Shown here: piece after piece, positions 48,313 through 57,358 of the stretch
Layout: each line of letters starts with the position of its first letter
How positions within the stretch are numbered: the first letter of the stretch is position 1
Assembly (NCBI GenBank): GCA_963775575.1
Contig: CAVZJG010000005.1
Span: 186,001-250,000 of the forward strand
From: Roseiarcus sp963775575
GTDB lineage: Bacteria > Pseudomonadota > Alphaproteobacteria > Rhizobiales > Beijerinckiaceae
Length of the DNA stretch: 64,000 bases
Direction: 5' to 3'
The notes under the pieces: generated by a model
Told to the model about the DNA's origin: nothing
Databases searched by the model: none
The model's input: only the letters and a program-made list of their open reading frames with translations
Made by a program: the position numbers and the translations under genes

Positions 48313-49683
48313 CTACGGCGAGCGGGCCGTTGAAGCGCCGCGAAGGGGTTCCTTCGACACGACCGACACCGATTGGACTGTGGCGACATCTTCGAATGCT
48401 TGCCCTGTCCGCGCGAGAATAGCTATTGCTCCCGTCACAGCTTCGAACCGGCGAATGATCACATCGCAGTAGGCCGGATCATATTCGATTAGGCGGGCAA
48501 TGCGCCCCGACTTCTGCGCGGCGATCAGGCTCGTGCCCGAACCGCCGAACGGATCAAGGACTATCGCCCCACGTCGGCTGCAATCCTTGATCGCGTCGGC
48601 TACAAGATCGACCGGCTTGACAGTCGGGTGAAGCGCGAGATCATCGAGACGTCCGCCTCGAAACGTATTGACGCCCGCGTATTTCCATACATTGGTGCGG
48701 TATCGACCGGTCTCGCCGAGACCGAACGTGTTCACGTGCGGCGCGGTGCCGACCTTGAACACGAAAACCAACTCGTGTTTCGATCGATAGAACGTTCCCA
48801 TGCCGCCATTGGTTTTGGCCCAGACGCACAGATTTTTCAGCTCGGAGAAGACCTGCTGGCCAGCATTCAGCAACTCCCCCATATGACGCCAGTCCATGAA
48901 GACGAAAGCGATTGCGCCGTCGCGGCAGCGCGCCGCCGCCAAGCTCAAAGCGTCGACCAGGAATTTCGTGAACTGCTCCTGGCTCATCTCGCCGACGCCC
49001 ATTGCAAAATCGCGGTGGCGAATGCGTCCGGAGCCACAGACATGGCCGTCGATCGGAACATTGTAGGGCGGATCCGTGCAGATCAAATCGACGATGTCTG
49101 CGCCGAGAAGCGACGCATAGGCGTCGGCGTCGCGCGCGTCTGCGCAAAAGAGCTTGTGACGTCCGAGCGTCCAAAGATCGCCGGGCCGCGTTACGGACGG
49201 TCCTTCGTGCCGATAGGCCGGTATCGTGTCTTCGTTCGCGGCGTCCCCGCCATTCGGCGCGCTCTCCCGCGCTTCATCCAGAACTATGTCAACCTCGGCC
49301 AATGAGAAGCCGGTCAACTCAATTTCGAAGTTGAGGTCGACGAGCCCCTGCAATTCGATCGCGAGCGTTTCGCGGTCCCAACCCGCGTTGAGCGCGAGCT
49401 TGTTGTCGGCGATGACATAAGCACGCCGCTCCGCCTCATTCAGGTGCGATAGCCGCACTGCGGGGACGGTTTCGATCCCGAGGAATTTTGCGGCGGCGAC
49501 CCGTCCATGGCCGGCTACAATTTCACCATCATCGGCAATCAATACGGGGTTGCTGAAACCGAAACGCTCGATTGACGCGGCGATCTGCTTAATTTGAACC
49601 TTGCTATGACGTCGCGCGTTGCGCGGATAGGGCTTAAGCGATTGAACGGAGACGTGCTCGATTGCCGGAGTGAACTTTCGCAT
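48313..49683 (-). CDS. ParB-domain DNA methyltransferase (DPPY type)
   Basis: A 456-residue fusion. Residues 1-130 are a ParB/sulfiredoxin-like nuclease-type domain (VSVQSLKPYPRNARRHSKVQ; PVLIADDGEIVAGHGRVAAA). Residues 190-430 are a beta-class DNA methyltransferase with the catalytic TDPPYNVPIDGH and, later, the SAM motif VLDPFGGSGTSLIAAQKSGR. It should methylate adenine N6 or cytosine N4. No restriction enzyme gene is adjacent, so it is an orphan, as in many prophages. ATG 49683 matches the start of relatives; the frame is open upstream. Confidence 0.92.
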   Translation of the reverse strand: MRKFTPAIEHVSVQSLKPYPRNARRHSKVQIKQIAASIERFGFSNPVLIADDGEIVAGHGRVAAAKFLGIETVPAVRLSHLNEAERRAYVIADNKLALNAGWDRETLAIELQGLVDLNFEIELTGFSLAEVDIVLDEARESAPNGGDAANEDTIPAYRHEGPSVTRPGDLWTLGRHKLFCADARDADAYASLLGADIVDLICTDPPYNVPIDGHVCGSGRIRHRDFAMGVGEMSQEQFTKFLVDALSLAAARCRDGAIAFVFMDWRHMGELLNAGQQVFSELKNLCVWAKTNGGMGTFYRSKHELVFVFKVGTAPHVNTFGLGETGRYRTNVWKYAGVNTFRGGRLDDLALHPTVKPVDLVADAIKDCSRRGAIVLDPFGGSGTSLIAAQKSGRIARLIEYDPAYCDVIIRRFEAVTGAIAILARTGQAFEDVATVQSVSVVSKEPLRGASTARSP

Positions 49684-50044
49684 TGCGGCATCCAAAACTG
49701 TTCGCGTTGAAACCTTTTCGAGCGGAGCGAGTCGACGATCCGAGATTTGATTCGTGAGCTGGGCCGATTGTACCATATCCGACTCGAACGCCGCTGCGTT
49801 CACGTTATGTTCAAGGCGGCATGAAAGCAAGCAGCTGTGACAAGCACAAAAGATCAGAGTCTTGTTCAATCCACCGGGATCACCCGGAGGCGCGGCCACA
49901 TCTAGCCAGCCTCGCTCCCGTGACGGTGAGGGTCGAAAATGCCCTCGCTTTGCGCTCTGCTGCAATTTTCCTCCTGTTATCTTGTTTGGCTTCCCTGATA
50001 AGTCGAATATCGACACTGTTAACGCCGATAATTATCGCTGTTTT
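49684..50044. other. Region upstream of the methyltransferase
   Basis: About 360 bp up to the IS66 insertion. It contains a palindrome-like CCGGGATCACCCGG at about 49877-49890 and an AT-rich stretch next to the IS. A frame at 49821-50072 has a hydrophobic C-terminus but no ribosome-binding site and runs into the IS. No gene is supported. Confidence 0.4.
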
Positions 50045-50052
50045 CTTTTCGA

Positions 50053-51575
50053 GTAACTCCCAAGCCGTCTAGGCGTTGAGGGCGAGCGCGATCTGTGTTG
50101 GCGGGTCGGCGAGGGTTTTGAGGATGTTGGCCCCCTGTTTTCTCGCGGTTGAGACGACTGACCTGAGGCGCGCGAAGCTTTGGGCGCCGTCGAGGGTTCG
50201 AAACGAGCCCGAGATTTTCATTTTGACCTTCATCATCCTGAGGTCCTGTTCGGCCAGGTTGTTGGTGAAGGGCACGTCGAAGTCGGTGAGGAAGCGCAGC
50301 GTTTCGACTTTGAACGTCTTCAGCCTTTCGAGCAGATTGCGGCCGGGGCGCTGCTTTGTTCGTCCGCTCGCGTTGGCCTTGGCGTGGAGTGCGGGCAACT
50401 GGCGATGGAAAGCGAGGCCGAGCCTAACCGCGGCCCAATATTGGTCGACGAAGGCCGCGATGACTTTGGGCTCCAGCGCCTTCGCGCCCGCCTCGCGCGC
50501 CTCATGAACGGCGATATTCGCCGCCCGAAGCGTGTCGCGCATGAGTTCGGCCCACGGCTCCTTGTCGAACTCGATCAAACACTGGAGTTCGCGCAAGATA
50601 TGGGCGTTGCAGAAGGCGTGTTCGACCGCGTCGAGCCGACGATAAGGCAGGAAGTGGTCGTGCACGACGACGCCCCCCTTCAAATCCTGCGGGATCGCGC
50701 CGCGCTTTTCGTCGGCGCGATAGAAGGTGAAGGCTTGGCTCGAAGTCGTATGCAGCCATTGCAGCTTACCGGCGATGCGATATCCCGTCTCGTCGAGATG
50801 GCGAACCTTCGCCTCGGCCACGCGCTCGCCGATGGCCTGGTAAACTTGCCGCAACTCTTGTCCCTTCTTGGCGATCCAAGCGACAAGGCTGGCCGGACAG
50901 ATCAGCGGCGCGTCGAACAGATCGCTCAGCGCTTGCGCGGTCCGATCCTCGGGGATGAGTTGCTGGACATTGAGATAGATCGCCGCGGCCTTGATGCGCT
51001 CGCCATACTGGGCAGGCGAGACCACGCCTTCGGGAAAAACCGCCTTCGTCACGCCCCGGCAATGCGCGCAGCGGTAAATCGAGGCCTGATGTTCCGTGAC
51101 CCGCAGCGGGCGCTCGGGAAGGTCGAACACTTGCCGCTTCTCGACCCCTATCGCCGACCCCGCCTCGAGAGGCCAACCGCAATGGCCGCATGCGCACGCC
51201 GCGTGCCCAACCACGCAATCGGGATCGGCGACCTGCCGCAGCGTGCCGCCCTTGTGACCCGTCTGGCCGCCGCTCGTCTTGCCCGAACGGCCGCGCAGAC
51301 TGCCTCCAATACGCGGTTTCTTCCGCAGCCCGTCACTCGAAGGCGGTTGCGAACTGTTCGAGCTGTCCCGCCCCAATTGCCGACGAAGATCGGCCACCTC
51401 GGCCCGCAGCGCCGCGATCTCCGCCCTCAGAGACGCTATCAACTCCTCGACTTCGGCGGGAAGAACCATCCCACCCTTGATTCACAGTCTCGTGCCGCCG
51501 TCTCCCACAATCCGCATATCAATGCCGTTTCCCAAACACTGTGGCATTCCAGACTCACCCCACCTTGGGAGTTAC
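50053..51575. mobile_element. IS66-family insertion sequence (single-gene type)
   Basis: A 1523-bp element. The outer ends share GTAACTCCCAAG as inverted repeats (50053-50064 and 51564-51575). An 8-bp target duplication CTTTTCGA flanks it (50045-50052 and 51576-51583), as expected for IS66. Only the tnpC-like transposase is present, without tnpA/tnpB, the ISBst12-type organisation. Confidence 0.88.
50069..51469 (-). CDS. IS66-family transposase
   Basis: A 466-residue enzyme. The N-terminus has a leucine-rich coiled coil (VEELIASLRAEIAALRAEVA) and GRDSSNSSQPPSSDG. A zinc-finger region with CACGHCGWPL follows, then the DDE domain: VRHLDETGYRIAGKLQWLHT, VVVHDHFLPYRRLDAVEHAF CNAH and FTNNLAEQDLRMMKVKMKIS. 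The frame is intact. Confidence 0.94.
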   Translation of the reverse strand: MVLPAEVEELIASLRAEIAALRAEVADLRRQLGRDSSNSSQPPSSDGLRKKPRIGGSLRGRSGKTSGGQTGHKGGTLRQVADPDCVVGHAACACGHCGWPLEAGSAIGVEKRQVFDLPERPLRVTEHQASIYRCAHCRGVTKAVFPEGVVSPAQYGERIKAAAIYLNVQQLIPEDRTAQALSDLFDAPLICPASLVAWIAKKGQELRQVYQAIGERVAEAKVRHLDETGYRIAGKLQWLHTTSSQAFTFYRADEKRGAIPQDLKGGVVVHDHFLPYRRLDAVEHAFCNAHILRELQCLIEFDKEPWAELMRDTLRAANIAVHEAREAGAKALEPKVIAAFVDQYWAAVRLGLAFHRQLPALHAKANASGRTKQRPGRNLLERLKTFKVETLRFLTDFDVPFTNNLAEQDLRMMKVKMKISGSFRTLDGAQSFARLRSVVSTARKQGANILKTLADPPTQIALALNA

Positions 51576-51702
51576 CTTTTCGACGAATAGACGGACTAAC
51601 CGATTGATTCGACGACGTTATCTGTGACGTACTCGACCACATTCAAGAGGCTTTTCCCTGATTTCTGACCGATAACAGGGGTTAACAGGGAAGGAAGAGG
51701 GG

Positions 51703-51835
51703 AGGCCGGCTCAGCGAAGCTGCGTCCGCCTCGAAGAGATCGTCGAGGATGCCTTCGAGTTCCTTCTTCTCTGATATTTTCCCTGATATCAAGGAATTGG
51801 CCTGTGCAGGCCGGCTCAGCGAAGCTGCGTCCGCC
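51703..51835. repeat. 28-bp direct repeat, two copies
   Basis: AGGCCGGCTCAGCGAAGCTG, then CGTCCGCC, at 51703-51730 and 51808-51835, identical and 105 bp apart. Confidence 0.8.
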
Positions 51836-51901
51836 ACCAGGAAGCCCGCACGAGCGGCGGCAGTTTCCCGGCGACGGAAATCTCTCGATACAACTGTCGG
51901 C

Positions 51902-52013
51902 TAGCGGCGCGCGGCCCGGCCTGCGAGGGCTGTTGGGCCGTTTTCGCCGAGCCAAGGTGCCATGAATAGCCGCTCGTCGCGGGCGGCAGAATTCCGTTTG
52001 CCGGACGGGTGGG
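51902..52013. repeat. Dispersed ~110-bp repeat, copy B
   Basis: Starts TAGCGGCGCGCGGCCCGG and continues TTGGGCCGTTTTCGCCGAGC and GAATTCCGTTTGCCGG. It matches copy A at 32758-32866 in order and orientation. Confidence 0.75.
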
Positions 52014-52213
52014 ACAGACGCGGCGTAGGCGCCGCCGAAATACGCGAGGGCGCGCCGGAGCCGCGATCGACCCGGCCTTGATGCCGCCTGCGCATAATTC
52101 GCGCGCCGCCCGGCCTCGTGGCCTGACGCCGAATCGCGTGCTAAGTCCCGCCACAAGAGCTGGCGCGGCGCGAGCCCGCCGCTGATCCGAACGTCCAAAG
52201 AGAGGAACGAATC

Positions 52214-53758
52214 GTGACCGCGACCCATGCGCCGATCGACCGCGCCGCCGAAGCTCGTGAGCTGCTCGGCGCGCTGGGCGTCGATCCCTCCCTCTTGAGC
52301 GGAGGGAAGCTCGTCGCGCGCACGCCGATCTCGGGCGCTGCGATCGGCCATGTCCGTGAGATTGGGGCGAGCGAAGCCGTGAGCGCGATCGAACGGGCGC
52401 GCGCGGCCTTCCTCGTCTGGCGCGGCGTTCCCGCGCCCAAGCGCGGCGAACTGGTGCGGCTGTTCAGCGAGGAATTGCGCGCGCACAAGGCGGCGCTCGG
52501 GCGGTTGGTTTCGATCGAGGTGGGCAAGATCGCCTCCGAAGGCGACGGCGAAGTCCAGGAGATGATCGACATCTGCGATTTCGCGCTCGGCATTTCACGC
52601 CAGTTGCACGGTCTGACGATCGCTTCCGAGCGCCCCGAACATCGCATGATGGAGACTTGGCACCCGCTCGGCGTCGTCGGCGTGATCTCCGCCTTCAATT
52701 TCCCGGTAGCGGTCTGGGCGTGGAACGCGGCGCTGGCGCTCGTCTGCGGCAACAGCGTCGTCTGGAAGCCGTCGAAAAAGGCGCCGCTCTGCGCGTTGGC
52801 GACGCAGAGCGTGTTCGAGCGGGCGCGGCGACGGTGCGTCGCCGAGGGCGGCCTGGTGCCGGATGGCCTCTTGACGCTGCTTGTCAGCGGGCGCGCGATC
52901 GGCGAAATCCTCGTCGATCATCGCGACGTGGCGCTGGTCTCGGCGACCGGTTCGACCGCGATGGGGCGCAACCTCGGGCCGCGGCTGGCGGCGCGGTTCG
53001 CCAGGGCGCTGCTGGAGCTCGGCGGCAACAATGCGGCGATCGTCTGCCCGAGCGCCGATCTCGATCTGACCGTGCGCGCGGTCGCCTTCGCCGCGATGGG
53101 CACGGCGGGCCAACGCTGCACCAGCTTGCGCCGGCTCATCGCACACGAGGACGTTTACGAGGCGCTGATCGCGCGCCTGAAGCGCGCCTATCGTTCCGTC
53201 TCGGTCGGCGACCCGCTCGCGGCGGGGATCCTGGTCGGTCCGCTCATCGACCTCGACGCGTTGGCCGTCATGGAAGCCGCGCTCGCCGAGTCCGAAGCCG
53301 CCGGCGGCGTCGTGACCGGCGGCGAACGCATCGAGGGCGGCTCGCCCGCCGCTGCCTACGTGCGGCCTGCGCTGGTCGAAATGCCGGCGCAGACCGGACC
53401 CGTGCTGCGCGAGACCTTCGCGCCAATCCTCTACGTGATGAAATATCGCGATTTTCACGAGGCGATCGCCCTCCACAACGCGGTCGCGCAGGGTCTATCC
53501 TCGTCGATCTTCACCAACGATCTGCGCGAAGCCGAGCTGTTCCTCTCGGCGCGCGGCTCCGACTGCGGCATCGCCAACGTGAACATCGGCCCTTCGGGCG
53601 CCGAGATCGGCGGCGCCTTCGGCGGCGAGAAGGAGAGCGGCGGCGGCCGCGAATCGGGCGCCGACGCGTGGAAGGCCTATATGCGCCGCGCCACCAACAC
53701 GATCAATTTCGGTCGCGCCCTGCCGCTCGCGCAAGGGGTGATGTTCGAGGTCGGCTGA
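52214..53758 (+). CDS. ALDH7-type aldehyde dehydrogenase
   Basis: A 514-residue NAD(P) dehydrogenase. It has GVISAFNFPVAVWAWNAALA, VWKPSKKAPLCALAT, VSATGSTAMGRNLGPRL, the catalytic Glu in LLELGGNNAAIVCPSADLDL and the Cys in GQRCTSLRRLIAHEDVYE. The ELGGNNA and GQRCTSLRR forms are typical of ALDH7A1 (alpha-aminoadipic semialdehyde / piperideine-6-carboxylate dehydrogenase), so lysine catabolism is likely. The GTG at 52214 follows GAGAGGA. Confidence 0.93.
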   Translation: MTATHAPIDRAAEARELLGALGVDPSLLSGGKLVARTPISGAAIGHVREIGASEAVSAIERARAAFLVWRGVPAPKRGELVRLFSEELRAHKAALGRLVSIEVGKIASEGDGEVQEMIDICDFALGISRQLHGLTIASERPEHRMMETWHPLGVVGVISAFNFPVAVWAWNAALALVCGNSVVWKPSKKAPLCALATQSVFERARRRCVAEGGLVPDGLLTLLVSGRAIGEILVDHRDVALVSATGSTAMGRNLGPRLAARFARALLELGGNNAAIVCPSADLDLTVRAVAFAAMGTAGQRCTSLRRLIAHEDVYEALIARLKRAYRSVSVGDPLAAGILVGPLIDLDALAVMEAALAESEAAGGVVTGGERIEGGSPAAAYVRPALVEMPAQTGPVLRETFAPILYVMKYRDFHEAIALHNAVAQGLSSSIFTNDLREAELFLSARGSDCGIANVNIGPSGAEIGGAFGGEKESGGGRESGADAWKAYMRRATNTINFGRALPLAQGVMFEVG

Positions 53759-53782
53759 CCCGGCCCCAACCTCGCGCCGCGC

Positions 53783-54346
53783 CTACGACGCGATCCAATA
53801 GGTGAAAAGCCCGGAAACGGCGGCGCCCATGATCGTTCCGGCCGCGACATCGGAGGCGTAGTGATGGCCGACCGCCAATCGCGACCACGCCATCGCGGCC
53901 CAGACGGCCACTCCGAGCGGCCATGTTCGCGGAGCGGTGTGGACGATCGGCGTCAGCGCGGCGGTCAACGTCATGACGTGGCCGCTCGGGAAGGAGTATT
54001 TGTCGAGCGTCGGGATCGAATCGGGAAAATCCGATTCGACGTCGCGGGGCCTCGGACGCGCGGTCGCCCGCTTCATCATCGGGTAGATGGAATGCAGCAG
54101 CAGGATGCTTGCGCCCGCGCAAACGATGATCATCGCCGCTTCGTGCGGATGAAACAGGATCACCGCGACGATGATAAGGAGATAAATCGGCCCGTTGCCC
54201 AGTCGCGTGACGGCGTTGGCGGCGGCGAGCGGCAGGCGCCGATCTTGCCGCAGCGCCAAGGCGTGCGCAATAGGCCGGTCGATCGCGCCGAGCTTATCCC
54301 AGCGGGAGCGCACCGGTCCTCTCATGTCTTGCAAACCATTCAACAT
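53783..54346 (-). CDS. PAP2-family phosphatase
   Basis: A 187-residue membrane protein with all three PAP2 motifs: MKRATARPRPRD (K-x6-RP), DKYSFPSGHVMTL (PSGH) and SRLAVGHHYASDV (SR-x5-H-x3-D). It probably dephosphorylates a lipid phosphate such as undecaprenyl pyrophosphate or phosphatidate. Starts at 54346, 54325 or the TTG at 54382 are all possible; none has a strong ribosome-binding site. Confidence 0.88.
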   Translation of the reverse strand: MLNGLQDMRGPVRSRWDKLGAIDRPIAHALALRQDRRLPLAAANAVTRLGNGPIYLLIIVAVILFHPHEAAMIIVCAGASILLLHSIYPMMKRATARPRPRDVESDFPDSIPTLDKYSFPSGHVMTLTAALTPIVHTAPRTWPLGVAVWAAMAWSRLAVGHHYASDVAAGTIMGAAVSGLFTYWIAS

Positions 54347-54553
54347 GGGCCGCCGAAACAATTTCAAGGATGCATTTCGCAACCGAACCAGGGGGCAGCA
54401 TACTCCGCCAATATGACAGCCAAAACAAGGGCCGCGAATTCGACACGCCGGCGGTGGGACTCGTGTCGGCTCGCCATTCCTCCTATGCTCGTAGTCATCT
54501 GATAAAGCAGGGCTTTTGTCGGAAGACCGGCGGCCGCTGCGCCAAAGTCCCGC

Positions 54554-55567
54554 TCAGGGGGCGACTTTCGCGTGCGCGCCGAATATGTTGTCGACGAATT
54601 GCTGGGCGGATTCGCCCAGACTGAAAGTGAGCGCGTGGGCGCGCGCCTTCTCCCGAGGAATGGCCAGAGCCGCGAGCGCGGCTCGCCGGAGGTTGGCGTC
54701 GAGCGCGCCGGCGCCGCTGTCGCCGATCACGTCGAGCGGGCCGCTCACCGGATAGGCCGCCACTGGCAGGCCGGAGGCGAGGGCTTCGAGCAGCACCAAG
54801 CCGAAAGTGTCGGCCAAGCTCGGGAAGACGAACACGTCGGCGCTCGCGTAGGCGGCGGCCAGCGCGACGCCGTGCAACTCGCCGACGAAGTGCGCCTCGG
54901 GAAATCGCGTCTGAAGCCTTTTCCTCGCCGGGCCGTCCCCGACGACGACCTTCGAGCCCGGAAGGTCCAACGACAGGAAAGCGCCGAGATTCTTTTCGAT
55001 CGCGACGCGGGCGCAGGTCAGGAAAATCGGTCGCGGCAAGTCGAAGACGCTCGCAGCGCGGGGTTGAAACAGATTGCAATCGACGCCGCGCGACCAACGC
55101 ATCAGACGGGCGAACCCGCGCGCGCGCAGTTCGCGCTCCAGTGTCTCGGTCGCCACCATCATGCCGACGCCGGCGTTGTGGAAGCGGCGAAGCAGCGCGT
55201 AGACCAGGCCGCGCGGCGCGACCCGGCGCACCGCGAGATATTCGGGGAAGCGCGTATGGTAGGCGGTGGTGAAGGGGCGCCCCTCCCTGCGGCAGGCGAT
55301 CCAGGCGCAGATGCCGAGGGGACCCTCGGTGGCGATATGGATGAAATCGGGCTTGAGTTCTTCGATGCGGCGCGCCACCACGCTCGGCCGCGTCACCGCC
55401 ACACGCACTTGGCTGTAGGTCGGAATCGGCACCGTGCGAAATCCGACGGAGGTCAGGACTTCGATCTCGACGCCGAGAGAGGGCGCCTCCTGCAGCAGGG
55501 CTTCGATCGAGCGCACGACGCCGTTGACCTGCGGCAGCCACGCATCGGTGACGATCAGGATGCGCAT
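54554..55567 (-). CDS. GT4-type glycosyltransferase
   Basis: A 337-residue GT-B enzyme. The N-terminal domain shows MRILIVTDAWLPQVNGVVRS, DFIHIATEGPLGICAW and FTTAYHTRFPEYL. The C-terminal donor-binding domain shows FLTCARVAIEKNLGAFLSL and SLADTFGLVLLEALASGLPV with the E-x7-E motif. It resembles MgtA-type mannosyltransferases acting on diacylglycerol or phosphatidylinositol. The acceptor is unknown. Confidence 0.9.
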   Translation of the reverse strand: MRILIVTDAWLPQVNGVVRSIEALLQEAPSLGVEIEVLTSVGFRTVPIPTYSQVRVAVTRPSVVARRIEELKPDFIHIATEGPLGICAWIACRREGRPFTTAYHTRFPEYLAVRRVAPRGLVYALLRRFHNAGVGMMVATETLERELRARGFARLMRWSRGVDCNLFQPRAASVFDLPRPIFLTCARVAIEKNLGAFLSLDLPGSKVVVGDGPARKRLQTRFPEAHFVGELHGVALAAAYASADVFVFPSLADTFGLVLLEALASGLPVAAYPVSGPLDVIGDSGAGALDANLRRAALAALAIPREKARAHALTFSLGESAQQFVDNIFGAHAKVAP

Positions 55568-55712
55568 CGAACCGGAACCTCGAGTCGAATGGCGCCGCCA
55601 GACGCAGCGGCCGAAGGGCGCCGCGGCGCTCCCCCGCGGTGATTATCGTCGCAACGGCGCACGATCTCAAATCGGCGGTCGCCATTTCGACTGTGGGCGC
55701 TCGGCGTTGCGA

Positions 55713-56687
55713 TCAATGCAGTCGCGGTTTCTTGAGACAGCCGCTGCGATCGGTCGAGCGGATTCGCAGCCAAACGCGGAGTTCGTCGCGTTCGACCTCG
55801 ATGGGGATTTCGGCGCCCGCGGGACCGCGGCTCCAAACCTTACGATAAAAATCGCTCAGGCTCGCTACGCTCGAATCCCCCACAGCGCAAACCATATCGC
55901 CCCGGCGCATGCCGGCGGCGGCGGCCGGGCCGCCTTCGGCCAGACCGGCGACGATGATTTTCCCATCGCTCTCGGTCGAGTAGACGCCGAGCCAGGGCCG
56001 CGGCAGCCTGTCGACTCGGCCGAATCTGAGCAGATCGCCCAACACCGGAGTCAACAGATCAATCGGCACGATCATGTTGACGTCGCGCCGTCGGCCTTGC
56101 TCCATCGCCTGCTCGACATGGAGCGAGCCTATCCCCAAGAGCTTGCCGTCCGAGCCGATGAGACCTGCGCCGCCCCAGAACGGATGAGCCGGGGCGGTGA
56201 AGATCGCCTCCCTTAAGAGATACTCCCAGTAGCCGACGAATTCATGCATGCCGACGATGTTCGCGCGCAAGAAGTGCTTGCGACCGCCGGCGGCGAGGAT
56301 CACCGGCTCGCCGAGCCGAGCTTGGCTCGATCGGCCGAGGTCGAGCGCCGGCAGCGCGGATCGGTCCAGCGCCTGCACCAAGCCGAGGCCGCTCTCCTGA
56401 TCGACGGCGAGCGCGTGGGCGGGGATGAGACGACCTTTAGCGCTGGTGAGCCAAACGCTCTCTGCTTCGGTGACGAGATAGCCGATGGTGAGCACAAGCC
56501 CATCGTCGCCGATGACTACGCCACTTCCCGCCCGCTTGGCGCCGAGCGTCGAGACGGTGAAGCCGTCCTCGGGAATCTCCGCCTGAAGCGCCACCACGGA
56601 TTCGAGGGCGCGATCGATGTCAAAGCCGAAATCCTCGGGCCTCGGCTGGTCGGACGGCGGCGCTTCGCGTCGGAACTTCTCGACCAT
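55713..56687 (-). CDS. HtrA-like (S1C) protein with PDZ, catalytic triad absent
   Basis: A 324-residue protein with the trypsin-like fold of Do proteases (AGSGVVIGDDGLVLTIGYLV; LGEPVILAAGG; GAGLIGSDGKLLGIGSLHVE) and a C-terminal PDZ domain (VAGLAEGGPAAAAGMRRGDM VCAVGDSSV). In active HtrA the histidine follows ILT-N/A-HV; here the segment reads VLTIGYLV. The Asp region reads DQESGLGLVQ, and the GNSGG serine is replaced by HPFWGGAGL. It is therefore probably a non-proteolytic chaperone or sensor. No signal peptide is evident. Confidence 0.85.
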   Translation of the reverse strand: MVEKFRREAPPSDQPRPEDFGFDIDRALESVVALQAEIPEDGFTVSTLGAKRAGSGVVIGDDGLVLTIGYLVTEAESVWLTSAKGRLIPAHALAVDQESGLGLVQALDRSALPALDLGRSSQARLGEPVILAAGGRKHFLRANIVGMHEFVGYWEYLLREAIFTAPAHPFWGGAGLIGSDGKLLGIGSLHVEQAMEQGRRRDVNMIVPIDLLTPVLGDLLRFGRVDRLPRPWLGVYSTESDGKIIVAGLAEGGPAAAAGMRRGDMVCAVGDSSVASLSDFYRKVWSRGPAGAEIPIEVERDELRVWLRIRSTDRSGCLKKPRLH

Positions 56688-56787
56688 CGGCCCTTTCCCG
56701 GCGGCGGCAAGTCGCTGACGCGCATGATACCGCTCCCGCGAGAGGGCCGCAATTTCGGATGTCGGGCTCGCTTTCTCCGGTCGCGAG

Positions 56788-57318
56788 CTACGGCTTGTTC
56801 GATTTCAGCTTGATCGTTTCGCCGTCGACCACGAAGGCGCCGTAGCCGCGATGGTGGATCGTCTTGGCTCTCTGTTGTGCCGGATCGGTCCATGCTTGCA
56901 CCACTTCGAGGACGAAGAGGCCGTATTTGTTGACGAGGCGCGTATCGGCCGCCCGGCATTCGAGATTAGCGAAGCACTCGCTCACCAAGGGCGCCGCCAC
57001 GCGCCGCGCGGGCGCCGCGGTCAGCCCGAACCGCTTGAATTTGTCGACGGCGCGCCCCGAACAATTGCCGATCTGCACGACCTTGGGCGCCAACGCCAAG
57101 GCGGGAATCGCGATGACGCATTCTCCGGTCGCGCGAAGCGCGGCGAAACTGGCGTTAGCGTCGCTGACGACGCAGGCGACGAGCGGCGGCGTGAATTCGA
57201 CCATCATGTGCCACGACAGGGTCATGACGTTGTCGCGGCCGCGGCAGGCGGTCGTCAGCAAAACGACCGGTCCGGGCTCCAGCAAAGAATAGACCTTGGC
57301 TAACGGAAGCTCTTTCAT
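56788..57318 (-). CDS. Flavin reductase family protein
   Basis: A 176-residue FMN-binding split-barrel protein: PGPVVLLTTACRGRDNVMTL SWHMMVEFTPPLVACVVSDA and ATGECVIAIPALALAPKVVQ IGNCSGRAVDKFKRFGL are typical of the family. It could supply reduced flavin or act as a reductase on a small molecule. The nitroreductase-family gene lies just upstream on the same strand. Confidence 0.9.
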   Translation of the reverse strand: MKELPLAKVYSLLEPGPVVLLTTACRGRDNVMTLSWHMMVEFTPPLVACVVSDANASFAALRATGECVIAIPALALAPKVVQIGNCSGRAVDKFKRFGLTAAPARRVAAPLVSECFANLECRAADTRLVNKYGLFVLEVVQAWTDPAQQRAKTIHHRGYGAFVVDGETIKLKSNKP

Positions 57319-57358
57319 CGCTGCCTCCTCCGCGGCGAAGGCGTCGCCGAAGCGGCGA

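Larger units (their letters stand above)
51584..52213. other. Gene-free stretch with repeats
   Basis: About 630 bp between the IS66 element and the aldehyde dehydrogenase gene. It contains the 28-bp direct repeats and the dispersed repeat described separately. A long minus-strand frame is low-complexity and not supported. Confidence 0.5.

Noticed and set aside
49821..50072. 83-codon frame with a hydrophobic end
   Set aside because: It runs into the IS66 element and has no credible start signal.
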